Assembly (NCBI RefSeq): GCF_030272615.1 | Contig: NC_081406.1 | Location: forward strand, 242,113,718-242,177,717 | DNA length: 64,000 nucleotides | Direction of reading: 5' to 3' | Source: Cryptomeria japonica | Taxonomy: Eukaryota; Streptophyta; Pinopsida; Cupressales; Cupressaceae | Shown: positions 1 through 11,429 of the stretch, piece by piece | Numbering within the stretch: the first letter of the stretch is position 1 | Layout of the letters: each line of letters opens with the position of its first letter | Position numbers and translations under genes: made by a program | The notes under the pieces: generated by a model | The model's input: the letters and a program-made list of their open reading frames with translations, nothing else | Told to the model about the DNA's origin: nothing | The model's database searches: none

Positions 1-299
1 ATTGATGAGTGGATAATGCCTAATGTTCATCCACCCATTCATGACTATACTACATCTAGTTGCCACCCAACATTCCTTCATTTTCTCCATTAACACATTT
101 ATCTTGGAATAGTTCTTATCCATGATTTTGGTCTTCAATTTTGTAACCCTTGGTGACACATATGATGGTCTTGCTCTTGCTACCGTTGCCATTGCCTCCT
201 TATAATAAGGAGATCGAGCCACATGGAATGGAATGTCATATGGAATTTCGACATCCCAAAGACGTTCCCGTCTGTTTTTCATGAGAAAAGCCCACAAGC
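1..299 (-). pseudogene. hAT-type transposase fragment (DUF659-like region), truncated by the window edge
   Basis: Read on the minus strand from about 299 down to 1, one open frame gives a peptide with the motifs IPFHVARSPYYKEAM, then SYVSPRVTKLKTKIMDK and ATRCSIVMNGWMN ending in PLIN. This is the order seen in the DUF659 region of plant hAT-family (BED finger) transposases, which normally read IPFNV-RSPYF, LL(D), then GCSIMSDGWTD-R-LINF. The acidic residues of the canonical SDGWTD stretch are changed to MNGWMN, so catalysis is unlikely. No terminal inverted repeat or start is visible. The fragment lies in the intron upstream of NADS exon A and continues leftwards out of view. Confidence 0.7.
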
Positions 300-503
300 T
301 TAGGCATCCAATTTAAAATATAATTTAACACCTTTTGAATGAGCTATTACACTAAGTTGCCCTTATAATATTTCCCAATAATAGACAACTTAAGTGAATT
401 GATTAAAGATTAGCTCATTAGCTGATCCAGGTTGCAGAAAGCACAGCAAGTGCACGTATTTCTATAGATGGAGGTGTATCCCCTTATTTATACACGTATG
501 CAT

Positions 504-577
504 AGAGAAAGAGATGAGCAATGAATGTTAACAGATTGATAGAGAAAGAGACTAGCAATGAATGTTAACAGATTGAT
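504..577. repeat. 37-bp tandem duplication
   Basis: Two adjacent copies of a 37-bp unit (504-540 and 541-577) begin agagaaagaga and end aacagattgat, differing at two positions. A shorter motif, atagatggaggtgtatc, flanks the pair on both sides (about 464 and 578), so the duplication sits inside a larger direct repeat. The rest of 300-673 is AT-rich intron in which I see no gene. Confidence 0.8.
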
Positions 578-673
578 ATAGATGGAGGTGTATCTACTTA
601 TTTATACATGTATTTCTATTATGGCATAAGGAAAATCAACACTTTATTGCTTATATGATTGACATGTATTCAA

Positions 674-1231
674 TGTTGATTCAAGTAGCATCGATCAGAT
701 AAAACCATATACCTATCTGTTTACATCAAATGAAGAAAGACGGTAATGCAGATATATATTTCATATGAATGATTCATATATCGAACCTCTTCATTATCGA
801 ACTACAATTAATACATGTACAAACATTATCGGGTTATATTAGAATTGACCCGAATTAGTTATCGGGCTTGTTTGCTTTGATACCGATTCATTATCGGGTG
901 TGTTTATATCATCTGTTATCATTTACAATGGCACCGATTAGTTATCGTAGACACCGAATGGATCGGTTGCCATCTGTAAGAGTCACGACCAAGTGACATC
1001 TTGGTCGGACATAGACATGTCCGATCAAGGTGCCACTTGATCGTGACTACCTTACTATATATGCATCATTCAAAAGAAAGGGGATGACATTGAAATCGAT
1101 ACATGTTCATCCTCCATACCTGCAGCAAAAGAAAGACAACAATATTATTGTCAGTCATAATACCTAAATATTAAATACACCATCCTGCATATAACTTGTT
1201 CATTAAATTGGAAATTGCAATAACATTTACA
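674..1231 (+). repeat. Copia-1 5' LTR
   Basis: A 558-bp terminal repeat, TG at the start and CA at the end, directly followed by the primer-binding site. A TATA-like stretch (tatatat at 1056-1062) lies about 170 bp before the 3' end and is retained in the 3' LTR, so it probably marks the U3 promoter. Near 990-1035 there is an inverted repeat around gacatgtccgatcaaggtg. Confidence 0.93.
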
Positions 1232-1243
1232 TGGTATCAGAGC
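1232..1243 (+). other. Copia-1 primer-binding site (Met-tRNA)
   Basis: TGGTATCAGAGC, the standard complement to the 3' end of plant initiator methionine tRNA, starts at the first base after the 5' LTR. Confidence 0.92.
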
Positions 1244-1320
1244 CAATTTATCGAACTTGAGGCTATTCAATTTTGTGGAAAATTTAAGAACTAGTTTATA
1301 TCAAGCATTCTATTTCTCTA

Positions 1321-4300
1321 ATGGCTAATGCTATGAGATTCAAAGATAGACTTGGTGTGGGTGATGATTTCTCCGCATGGAAGTTCAGAATCAAGATGAT
1401 TCTAAGGGAGAGCAAAGTCGAAACTTTTATCAAGACTGAATCTACGGAACCATAGACCGAACCTGACAAAACATCATGGTTAGAAGGAAATGAAAAAGCA
1501 ATCAAGATTATTGTTGATGGGGTGAGAAATAACATAATGCCCATTATAAAGAAACATGAAACGGCTTTTGAAATGTTCATGTGAACACATTTGAGATATC
1601 AAATGCAAGTCGAACTCTGGCCTTGAAGCGAGAAATCAATCATATAACCATGAACAAAGGAGAGACAGTAAACACCTACTTCATGAGGATCTCAACTCTA
1701 AGAGATGAACTAGCAACTCTAGGATATGAGATCCAAAGCAATGAGTTCACACTCATTGCTCTAGATGGGTTACCTAGTGCATGGGAAACATTTGTTCAGG
1801 AAACCAGTGCAAGGGACAAATATCTTGAGTTTGAAAGACTAAGAGATGACTGTCTCCAAGAGGAATCTAGACTGAATAAGAAAGGAATAAAACATAAGAA
1901 TATAGATGAAGACCTACAAGTCCTAAACACTAACTCCACCAAGCAAAACAAGAAAAGGCAGTTTAGGAAGAGAAAAGGTCGTCAAGGCAAGAACACTTCA
2001 AAGAAGGACTTATCTCACATCCAATGCTACAGATGTGATCAGTTCGGACACTATGTTGCAAAGTGCCTGGAAAGAACCAAGCAACATGCTACATTTGCCA
2101 AAGTAGGAAAGACTAAAGGGGAAGATGACTCCGGAAAGTATGTATTCTACTCAGCACTCACAAGCCAAGCTTCTAATAGGATCAACTCATGGGTGATTGA
2201 CAGTGGTTCATCCAGGCACATCACAGGGTTTAGAGAAGTACTTGACTCCATGACAGAGGAAAGTAATGAGGAAGTAACCATCAGAGATGACTCTAGACAT
2301 CCAGTCAGAGGAATGGGAACCTGCACCATCAAATTGAAGACAGGCATATCCTTAGGCTCGAAGGAGTACTATATGTCCCCGACATCAAAAGGAATCTAGT
2401 CTCTATATCGGCACTGGAAGATAACGGATACAAAGTGACATTCATGGACAACAGAGTATTGGCTTGGCCAAAGAACTCTTCCATCAAGAAGGCAAAGACC
2501 ATTGGACAGAGACAGGGCTATTTGTATGAGTTGTGCACAGAACCCGATCTAGCCCTAATCCATGAAGCCACTAATGCAAATGAAGTTTGGCATAGAAGAT
2601 TAGGCCATCTGAATTTTAGGGCTTTATCTTCAATGGGAAACCTTGTCACAGGTCTACCTAAGTTAAAACAAGATCATTCAGGGGCATGCAAAGGATGTGC
2701 CCTAGGTAAAAATACCAAGGGTACATTCCAAAATAGTACTAGGAAAACTAGTAAAGTTCTAGAGTTAGTTCATTCTGATGTATGCGGACCTATGTCCGTA
2801 CCCTCTCTAGGGGGATTCTTGTATTATGTAATATTTGTTGATGACTACTCTAGGAAGACTTGGATCTACTTTCTGAAATGCAAAGAATCAGAAGAGATCC
2901 TCTCTAGTTTTAAAAAATTTAAATCACTAACTGAAAACTACTCAGGAAACAAAGTTAAAACCCTAAGAATTGACAATGGGGGAGAATACACATCAGATTC
3001 GTTTAGAGAATTTTGTAGAGATGATGGGATTAAGAGGGAGCTTACTATACCTTATAACCCCCAACAAAATGGGGTAGTTGAAAGGAAAAATAGGACTATA
3101 GTCGAAGCTGCCAAGGCCATGATTCTAGATCAAAACCTTAACACAAATCTCTGGGCAGAAGCATCCAACACTGCTGTATATATACAGAACAGATGCCCAC
3201 ACTCCCATCTTGAAGATAAAACTCCTGAGGAAGTATTCACTAAAATTAAGCCAGATATCAGCCACCTTAGGATATTTGGGTGTCTTGTCTATATCCATGT
3301 ACCTAAAGAAAAAAGACTAAAACTAGACCCTTCTAGAAAAAGAGGAATGCTTGTAGGATATAGTGAAACCTCCAAAGCCTACAAAATCTATGTACCTGGT
3401 CAAAGAAATATTGAACTAAGTAGGGATGTAATCTTTGAGAAAGACTTAGCCTTCAAAAGAGCTCAGAGCTCCATAGAACCTGAAATCTATGTCCCTATTT
3501 CTAACTTAGATGAAAATCCTGCTCTTGAGTTTCAGAGGGAGAATCTAGATGAAACTGAAAATGAAAATGAACACTCACCTAGAAATCTCAAGAAAAGACC
3601 ACTATGGGCCACCAAAATAGTAGAAGAAGCTTAGAGGTTTGCTGCTCCTTCAGGAACCTTCAAAGAAAGAAAAAAGCCTAATAAATTTACTACCTATGTT
3701 GCTCTTATGAATGATCTATCTAAAAATGAACCTGACAATGTAACTGATGCCCTTAAACATCAAGTATGGAAGGATGCTATGTCTGAAGAGTATCAATCCA
3801 TAATGAAAAATGATGTATGGGAGATTGTTCCTAGGCCAACTAAGAAATCTGTTGTTTCTTCTAAATGGCTTTTTAAGATCAAACATGCAGCAAATGGCAG
3901 TATTGAAAAACATAAGGCAAGATTTGTAGCCAGAGGGTTCTCTCAAAAGGAAGGAATAGACTATGAAGAGACATTTGCTCCCGTAGCCAGAGATACCTCA
4001 GTAAGGACTGTGCTAGCCATTGCAGCAGCAAAGGGATGGAAGGTACACCAAATGGATGTAAAGACAACTTTTCTTAATGGAGAGATCTCTGAAGAAGTAT
4101 ACCTAGAGAAACCTGAAGGGTTTGAGATTCATCATGCAAAGTCTCATGTGTGTAGACTTAAGAAAGCTCTATATGGGCTTAAACAGGCTCCCAGGGCCTG
4201 GTATGAAAGAATTGACAGATCCTAATCTCTACTACAAATAGAACAAAGGTGATATGCTAATATTGATTTTATATGTTGATGACTTATTAATCACAAGAGA

Positions 4301-5216
4301 AGATAACCTTATAGATCAATGCAAGAAAGATCTATCCAAAGAATTTGATATGAAGGATTTGGGATTCCTTCATTATTTCCTAGGGTTGGAAGTATGGCAG
4401 AATCCTGATAACATTATTCTAAACCAAGGCAAGTATACCTTGGACATCTTGAAGAGATTTGGAATGCTAAATTGCAGACCCATGACCGCTCCAATGGAAA
4501 CCAATCTTCATAAACTTAAAGAAGCTGCAACAGAATCACCTTCTACTGACCCCACTCTATACAGGCAGATGATTGGGTCTCTTATGTACCTAGTAAATAC
4601 AAGGCCAGATATCTCCTATGTAGTGAATGCTTTGAGTCAGTTTATGTGTGAGCCAAAGGAGATACACCTGGTTGCAGTAAAACACATTATGAAATATTTA
4701 CAAGGCACCTTAAATCTTGGTCTCAAGTATGAGAAAGTTGATTTTAATCTACACGGATTCACAGATTCAGATTGGGTTGGAAGTGTGACTGGCAGGAAAA
4801 ACACCTCTGGGTGCTACTTCAGTTTGGGATCAGCCATGATATCCTGGATCAGCAGAAAGCAGTCTTTTGTAGCGCAAAGTTCCACCGAGGCCGAATACAT
4901 TGCGGCCTCCATGGCTGCTCGAGAAGCAGTGTGGCTTAGAAAGTTACTTGTGGGATTGTTTGGTGATCCTATGAAGCCTACTATTATCCATTGCGACAAT
5001 CAAAGCTGCATAAAACTTTCAGTGAATCCAGTGTTCCATGATAGATCCAAGCATATTGAGATTCCATACCATTACGTGCGAGATATGGTAGACAAAAATG
5101 TGATCCAATTGGAGTATGTGAATACAAGAGACCAGATTGCAGATATTCTGACCAAACCCCTTTCCAGAGTGAAGGTTGATCACTTCAGAAAAGGTTTGGG
5201 TATGATAGAAAGGTAA
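1321..5216 (+). pseudogene. Copia-1 gag-pol polyprotein, decayed
   Basis: The frame opens at ATG 1321 (MANAMRFKDRLGVGDD). It meets a stop at about 1453, loses frame near 1580, runs as gag to 2399, shifts, and continues as integrase (2435-3634), reverse transcriptase (3707-4225 and 4254 on) and RNase H to the stop at 5214-5216. Visible landmarks are the gag zinc knuckle CYRCDQFGHYVAKC (CX2CX4HX4C), the protease motif WVIDSGSSRHI, the integrase zinc finger (HRRLGHLN then CKGCALGK), the RT stretch KWLFKIKHAANGSIEKHKA, the catalytic YVDDLL near 4272, and the RNase H stretch STEAEYIAA. At least two in-frame stops and several frameshifts mean no functional polyprotein is made. Confidence 0.93.
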
Positions 5217-5751
5217 TCTGTTTTGTAACCTATACTTGCATATCAATAAGATGTTTAATGTGTAAACTTCTTTGTCGTGTTAGGACTTCTATGGGTGTAA
5301 CCCCCCGTGTTCATATTCAAGAAGTGACGACTTCTCAAATATTGTACACTTGTATGGGAACATCATAAGGTGACGATCTTATGATGTTCAAACCAGTTAT
5401 TGTGATAGGATCTCTGGTATGTCATGGATGTGCCATGATTGTGTTGTGATATTACATTTGAAATAGAATGCTAGTGCACTTATCACAACTTGGATATGTT
5501 GAAAATTTAATTATTTTCATATGATTATCCTTAGTATTGCGTGTGTAGGCAATACTGATATCATGTGCTTAGGTGATATCATGTCATTACAAATTGACTA
5601 ACCTCTTGTATCACATGTTTAGGTGATACTTCATAATTGAATGGTATAATCTTGTGTAGAGTAAGATTATGAAACTTCATAAGGAATCCTGACCATTATA
5701 AGAAATGAGATGATAGATATGGTAACTTTATCTTCCCGAGCTAAGAGGGAG

Positions 5752-6319
5752 TGTTGATTCAAGTAGAATCGATTAGATAAAACCATATACCTATCTGTTT
5801 ACATCAAATGAAGAAAGATGGTAATGCAGATATATATTTCATATGAATGATTCATATATCGAACCTCTTCATCATCGAACTACAATTAATACATGTCCAA
5901 ACATTATCGGGTTATATTAGAATTGACCTGAATTAGTTATTGGGCTTGTTTGCTTTGATACCGATTCATTATCGGGTGTGTTTATATCGATCTGTTATCA
6001 TTTACAATGGCACCGATTAGTTATCGTAGACACTGAATGGATCGGTTGCCATTTGTAAGAGTCACGACCAAGTGACATCTTGGTCAGACATGTCTAAAAG
6101 ACATGTCTGATCGAGGTGCCACTTGATCATGACTATCTTACTATATATGCATCATTCAAAAGAAAGGGGATGACATTGAAATCGATACATGTTCATCCTC
6201 CATACCTGCAGCAAAAGAAAGACAACAATATTATTGTCATAGTCATAATACCTAAATATTAAATACACCATCTTGCATATAACTTGTTCATTAAATTGGA
6301 AATTGCAATAACATTTACA
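5752..6319 (+). repeat. Copia-1 3' LTR
   Basis: A 568-bp copy of the 5' LTR, slightly longer because of a small insertion near 6090 (an extra gacatgtct-like repeat). It is followed directly by the target duplication ttcaa. Confidence 0.93.
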
Positions 6320-6904
6320 TTCAAAGGGTGTATCACAATATTGATAATGCAGTGGGTCTGATAAAATGGGTTTTGTTTACTCTTTTGGTCCTTCGTGGAT
6401 GTTAGGTTTATTTCGTTCTTACTGAGAGATGATTTATAAACAGTTATGAACAAGATGCATAAGTTTTCTCCACTAATGTTTTTCAGTTTGTAATATTTGG
6501 CATCATATGAAAATAAAAATTGCTTTTGTTTATTAAAGATTGAAAATACTAATAAGAAGGCCACCCTATAGGGTCTAGAAATATGAGTTTGCAAAGAAGT
6601 CTTGGTTGGACTTAACCTGACTCAATATAAGTGAAATTTTGGAGTTCTTGGAAAAGAATGTATACTTGCATGATTGTTAATACCAGAAAAATAATGTTCT
6701 GTATGAGATTGCTGTATAAGTTCTATACTGTTGTGGTAGCTTTCTTGATCTTAGTAATCACAGTTGTAATATGTTGAAGTGTGTTGTGCTATTGTTTATA
6801 TGTAAATATGGTAATATGCTTTAATCTTGTGAATTTCCATTTATTTAAAGTTGCAGGCCAATTGTATCAGGACCTTACAATGCAATGTTGTTTCTGTTTT
6901 ATAG
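6320..6904 (+). other. NADS intron remainder upstream of exon A
   Basis: AT-rich sequence between Copia-1 and exon A, ending in a pyrimidine-rich acceptor (tttctgttttatag). I see no coding potential. The preceding NADS exon is not in the window, so this intron exceeds 6.9 kb. Confidence 0.7.
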
Positions 6905-7042
6905 GTTTTGGGTTATAGGGGAGCAATTAGCAGCTTACGTGAACAAGCTAGCCATAAGCCTTCTATTCCCTCAATTCAAGTTGATGTCAAGCTGTGTCAA
7001 TCAAAGGAGAATCTTAGAGTTTTCCCATCATTGCCAATCAAG
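6905..7042 (+). CDS. NADS: NAD+ synthetase (glutamine-hydrolysing), exon A
   Basis: This 138-bp exon (46 codons, phase 0 at both ends) encodes VLGYRGAISSLREQASHK... ending LPIK. It corresponds to the linker between the N-terminal nitrilase-like glutaminase domain and the C-terminal synthetase domain of plant glutamine-dependent NAD+ synthetase (compare LRGSISSFQEQAS in Arabidopsis). Acceptor ...ttatag|gtt and donor aag|gtgagc are consensus. The enzyme amidates nicotinic acid adenine dinucleotide to NAD+ with glutamine and ATP, the last step of NAD synthesis, in the cytosol. The exons for the glutaminase domain lie upstream of the window. Confidence 0.88.
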
Positions 7043-9593
7043 GTGAGCATGGATTGTGAAGCAACTCCGTTGATGCTACTAGTTTTACTTCTTTAAGTTT
7101 GTGAAGGTTTTTTCTCTTTTAACTCGAGGACTTTACAATAGTTGTCATTATGTGCTGCATTAACCTTTGATTATGTCACTGAATGTGTAGAATCCCAATG
7201 TTTTTATTCATTTTATCTATTAATGTTCCAGTTGGATGTACAATTCAGTAAATAAACTAGAATTAATATGCTAGTAATTTAAACCCAGATTTTAAAGCAA
7301 ATTTGGGATGGAGCTATTACTTCATTTTTGGAAGGAAGTTGGAATGAACAGGCACCCATGTAGACAAATCCTATATGACAAAATTTTTAAAAGAAATTTG
7401 AGTTAAAAGGCTTCTAAAACAATGAATGATTATAGAAAATTGAACATAGAAGCAAGCAGTCTAGCAGCTAATGTGGAATTATCACTTATTTCTACAGCGT
7501 GACAGTCAAAATATTTTAAAGAAAGATGCAAACACTCATCTTGAAACTGAAAACATCAAATGGGTATGAACTACTCTAATAGCAATATACTGTGCAAATA
7601 GGAAAAAATCCTGCAAACAAGTATGGAGTAGTCAAGTTTGGCTGAAAATTGAAGGTTTATGTGGTTTGTTGCTCATGGGAAAATCTTGATTTATGATCTA
7701 CCAATAAAAGCGGATGGCAAGGTATTTCAATGTGTATAATTTGTAAACAAAACAAAGAGTTGATCTCTCATTGTCTAATTCATTGTCAATATACAGCACA
7801 TGCATGGGAATCACTCTGTTGTTGATATAGGAAGTTTACACAACTATATGTTAAAAAAATGCCAAAAAAGAGCAAAAAGTATTAGAATATAATAATGATG
7901 TAATAAAGTGTATTCACTCTATGGTGTACTTGGGTGGTTAGGTGTAGGCCATTAGTCAAGGTTGTTGTAGAAGTTGTAACTTGCAGTTATTGTGGTTCTT
8001 AATGAGCCTGTTGTATTATCTTTATTTATGGTAGTTGTACCATTTAATATTTTTGATATGACAGTTCTTGTCTAAAACTATTCAATGCTGCTCCTCCCTG
8101 TGGAGTAACCTATTCCTGGCAAATTTCTCTCATCTCATTTCTTTGTATTTACTAACAAAAAGAGGCAGAAGTGAATCCATTGCGACAACACAGGCATGCT
8201 CCCGTCATCACAGCGTGGAGCATCTAGCTTGTGATTTCAAAGTAATTCAGTTACAATGCCAATCCAGTAGATTAAATTGTTAATTATATTCGGACCAGCA
8301 AGAAGAAAAGACTTGTAGCCTTTAGAAGTGCAAATGTGGAAAATGTTTGAAGAACTTGGGAGGCATCAAGTTATAAGTACATGACAAATAACCTATATTT
8401 ACAGAGCTCTCCACATCACAATTGAGCAAGTGCCGAATTCAAGGCTGCACTAATAGGCTACGCTGAAACAAATTTTGATGGGATGCCCATATACAAACCA
8501 GGTGGGGGAAGATCAAGAGAACTTGTTCAAAATCATGAAAGTAATCCAGTATTGTGACAGAGTGGAGGTTTGTTAGAGGAATTCTACGAAGGATTTAATA
8601 TAAATAATAAAACAGATAGAAAAGACAAAAAGAGGTCATTGACACCAATGGTAGGTTAAAGGGCCCTAGATTATGCAAATTAAATAAACATAAAGTTCAA
8701 AAAAGTGAACAAAGAAAGAGGAGTTAAACCTAAATTGATTAAACCAAGAACTATAAGATATACTGCAAGTCTAAATATCCCCGTGATAGAAGATCCTCTC
8801 AAAGAAACAAGGAGATTTTTAGGTTTAAGCTGGAAACCATGAATTGTAATTGAAACTACCATGTCTACATTAAAGCTTGATCCAAAGGAACCAAGGACAT
8901 TGTTGTCTATTTGAGAATGCTCATCAAAGTTGAACAATTTCATGGAAATGAGGATTTCAGTAAGGTTCAATCTTGGATTTATCCTAGTCTTATTGATAGA
9001 GGTTTTCAACCTTTGTAATAGTTTTGTATTGGGTAGTGACATAGAGCATTGAAATGCCCACTTAAATAGCAGCCCACAACTTGTGAAAGTTCTTAAATAT
9101 GGGACTAACCACCCAAGCTAAAAACAAGTTAACCTAGGGATGTAAGTCTGCATTTCATGATTAATGAAATTAACACCTAGACCTTATGAAATAGTACTAA
9201 CTTAAATTGATTCTTTGGACCAAATCTAAAAAGTTTAAACTGAGACATTTTAGCCATGTCTAAAAATGCGGCTTTCAGCTTCTTGATGCCGAGTGCTTTA
9301 GCAAGTTTTCTGCAACATATCTCTTTTAGATCCTTTATATGTTTCTAAATTTTGTAATATAGTTTATAGCAATTCCTAGAAGTAGGTAGATCATAGAATA
9401 GTCATTGAATATTGAAATTAGCTTGTGACCCTGTAACCATGCAGTTTGAGTTGTTTTACATGATTTTATTCATTTTTCTACTGCAAACTTTTCATTCAAC
9501 TCTTTGCTTGGTGTTTACATTTTTATAATTACTTTATTCTTGCCTAGAGAGCTATAGTTTAGAATACCCTAAATCTTTAATGTTGTAATCCAG
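7043..9593 (+). other. NADS intron A-B (2.55 kb)
   Basis: Intron between exons A and B, starting gtgagc and ending taatccag. It is AT-rich, and the open frames in it (for example 8680-9042 on the minus strand) show no recognisable family. No LTR, TIR or tandem array was seen. Confidence 0.7.
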
Positions 9594-9762
9594 ATTAGAT
9601 ATCATTCTCCAGAAGAGGAAATAGCTCTGGGTCCAGCTTGTTGGCTTTGGGATTACCTACGGAGAAGTGGAGCTTCTGGCTATTTGTTGCCACTTTCAGG
9701 TGGAGCAGACAGTTCATCTGTAGCAGCTATTGCTGGATGCATGTGCCAGCTTGTAACAAAAG
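9594..9762 (+). CDS. NADS: NAD+ synthetase, exon B (ATP-binding SGGxDS loop)
   Basis: A 169-bp exon in phase 0, ending one base into a codon. It encodes [13 protein letters not shown], then [19 protein letters not shown], then [20 protein letters not shown]. The SGGADSSS stretch is the pyrophosphatase P-loop (SGGxDS) of N-type ATP pyrophosphatases and marks the start of the synthetase domain. It binds the ATP phosphates used to adenylate the nicotinate carboxyl group. Acceptor taatccag|att and donor aaag|gttggt. The match to plant NAD+ synthetase is nearly residue for residue. Confidence 0.96.
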
Positions 9763-10112
9763 GTTGGTTTTCACTAGTCTATTCATTCATTTATTTAGCT
9801 GTTAGTAGTTTCGCTTACATTCCTAAATGGAGTGTTATTAATTCATACATTACATGGAATATGTGTACAAAATTAATATGCATAATGATGTATAACTTGG
9901 AATCTAGTTAGAAAGATTTTTTCCTTAACATGTATTTGAGCTAACAAGTATTGTTACAGTCAAGTCTGGATGAGATATAATTAATCTGCTGATTTGTATC
10001 TCTACTACGGACATAAATTTTGTCATTTCTTCTGAAATAATTAAGGATACAAAAGCTTTGGTTTTCATCATTATTATTCTTCTGACATTAAACATTGCCA
10101 ATTGTCCTGCAG
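9763..10112 (+). other. NADS intron B-C (350 bp)
   Basis: Ordinary AT-rich intron with gt...ag ends (gttggt ... cctgcag). Nothing else seen. Confidence 0.85.
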
Positions 10113-10248
10113 CTATTGCTAATGGAGATGAACAAGTCAAGTCAGATGCGATACGTATAGGTCAATACGAAAAAGGAGATATCCCTACTGATAGCAAAGA
10201 ATTTGCAAAACGTATATTCTACTCAGTTTACATGGGTTCAGAGAATAG
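10113..10248 (+). CDS. NADS: NAD+ synthetase, exon C
   Basis: This 136-bp exon completes the split codon from exon B and encodes [19 protein letters not shown], then [21 protein letters not shown], leaving two bases (ag) of the next codon. Acceptor cctgcag|ct, donor gaatag|gtaaga. The peptide follows the plant enzyme closely ([37 protein letters not shown]), inside the synthetase domain. Confidence 0.95.
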
Positions 10249-10652
10249 GTAAGATATGCCCTCATCATATCCATATATAGAAAAGTAAACAGAAGAATTC
10301 CTTATTAGGAAGCCACAAGATTTGTCTTGAACAGAATTTTTAAGACTTTATCATGATATGATATTTCTAGCTTCCAAGTAATGACATGACTTTTAGTTTC
10401 ATCAAGGAACTACGAGGAATCGCATCTTTGTAATAAAAAAGGTCTAAGATTGAGGGGTTAACTTGTCTATGAATTTGGAACCAATGAATATTATACATAC
10501 CAAAGAACTGAACTGATGGCCGAATTAACACAAACTAATATCTGTAAGGGATTCTATTATGGTTTATTAATATTTGGATGCAACTTTGAGTCTTAAGGTA
10601 TGTGAAGTGATGCAAGAGAGTTCTTGATGAGTTACTTTTGTTTTTCCTACAG
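10249..10652 (+). other. NADS intron C-D (404 bp)
   Basis: AT-rich intron, gtaaga at the start and ttcctacag at the end. No further feature seen. Confidence 0.85.
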
Positions 10653-10791
10653 TTCAGAAACCACCAGAGAAAGAGCAAAGAAATTGTCTAATGAAATTGG
10701 CTCATGGTATCTTGATGTTAAAATCGATACTGTAGTATCATCATTAATCTCCCTATTCCAGTCACTCACAGGCAAAACTCCAAGGTACAAG
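10653..10791 (+). CDS. NADS: NAD+ synthetase, exon D
   Basis: A 139-bp exon that completes a serine codon with exon C and encodes [18 protein letters not shown], then a short variable stretch, then [16 protein letters not shown]. Acceptor cctacag|t, donor tacaag|gtaaat, phase 0 at the end. [12 protein letters not shown] is a signature of the eukaryotic synthetase domain and is followed in the family by VDGG-N-ENL-LQNIQAR, which is found only 29 kb downstream, in exon E. Confidence 0.95.
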
Positions 10792-11429
10792 GTAAATTTT
10801 TAAAGCTTTTTATTTGAGATTTATTTTAAGTAGTTTTGTTTCCAGCACATCCAGAATCTGAAAATAGGGACAATTTTCAATGATTTTATCCATTCTTTTG
10901 AATTCAGGTTGCAATTTTGGTTTTGTGATTTTTTTTCATACTTGTGTGTTTTTTTTGTTCAAGACATGTTTACTTCTGCAATTATTTTCACTGACTTTTG
11001 GACTGAAAGATTTTTCCTATTTTTGCATACCATTTGGTGAGGCAAACTTATGAAAAGTTTGAACTCACCATCAGCTTTATTTCACATTTGAATTAGCCCA
11101 TGTGTTTTAAATGTCTATAAATATAAGCTTCAGAGTCAACGACTCTCATAAAACCCTGTTCTACAACAAATACGATGATGGAAAACATCTTGTTACCCCT
11201 ATTTTTAAACTTGGTAAATTTAAATTTTTTTGGCATTTGAAATCTTGTGTGCAAGAGTTGTTAGTTTGGAAGGTCTCATATCATCCCCAAATGTCTCCCA
11301 TCATCTCGGAATAGAATCATCTGTGGTCATGGTCCAAAATTCTAGGAATAGTTTGATATATTCATTCAAAAAGAGTTCTTTTCATGGAGCGAGATGATTA
11401 AGAGATATGCACAAAGTTCCAGGCTTGAA

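Larger units (their letters stand above)
674..6319 (+). mobile_element. Copia-1: complete Ty1/copia LTR retrotransposon, coding region broken
   Basis: A 5,646-bp element is bounded by two LTRs (674-1231 and 5752-6319) that start TGTTGATTCAAGT and end ATTTACA, with a perfect 5-bp target duplication ttcaa at 669-673 and 6320-6324. A primer-binding site matching initiator Met-tRNA follows the 5' LTR directly. The purine-rich stretch taagagggag precedes the 3' LTR. The order gag, protease, integrase, reverse transcriptase, RNase H identifies Ty1/copia. By eye the LTRs differ at about 20 positions plus small indels, so insertion is not very recent. It sits in the intron upstream of NADS exon A, same strand. 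Confidence 0.95.

Noticed and set aside
6320-6904. Exon for the end of the glutaminase domain upstream of exon A
   Set aside because: No peptide resembling the preceding family segment (..QVDLDAV) was found here or in 300-673, so it must lie left of the window.
8680-9042. 120-codon minus-strand open frame in NADS intron A-B
   Set aside because: No recognisable domain, no relative elsewhere in the window, and AT-rich intron codon use.
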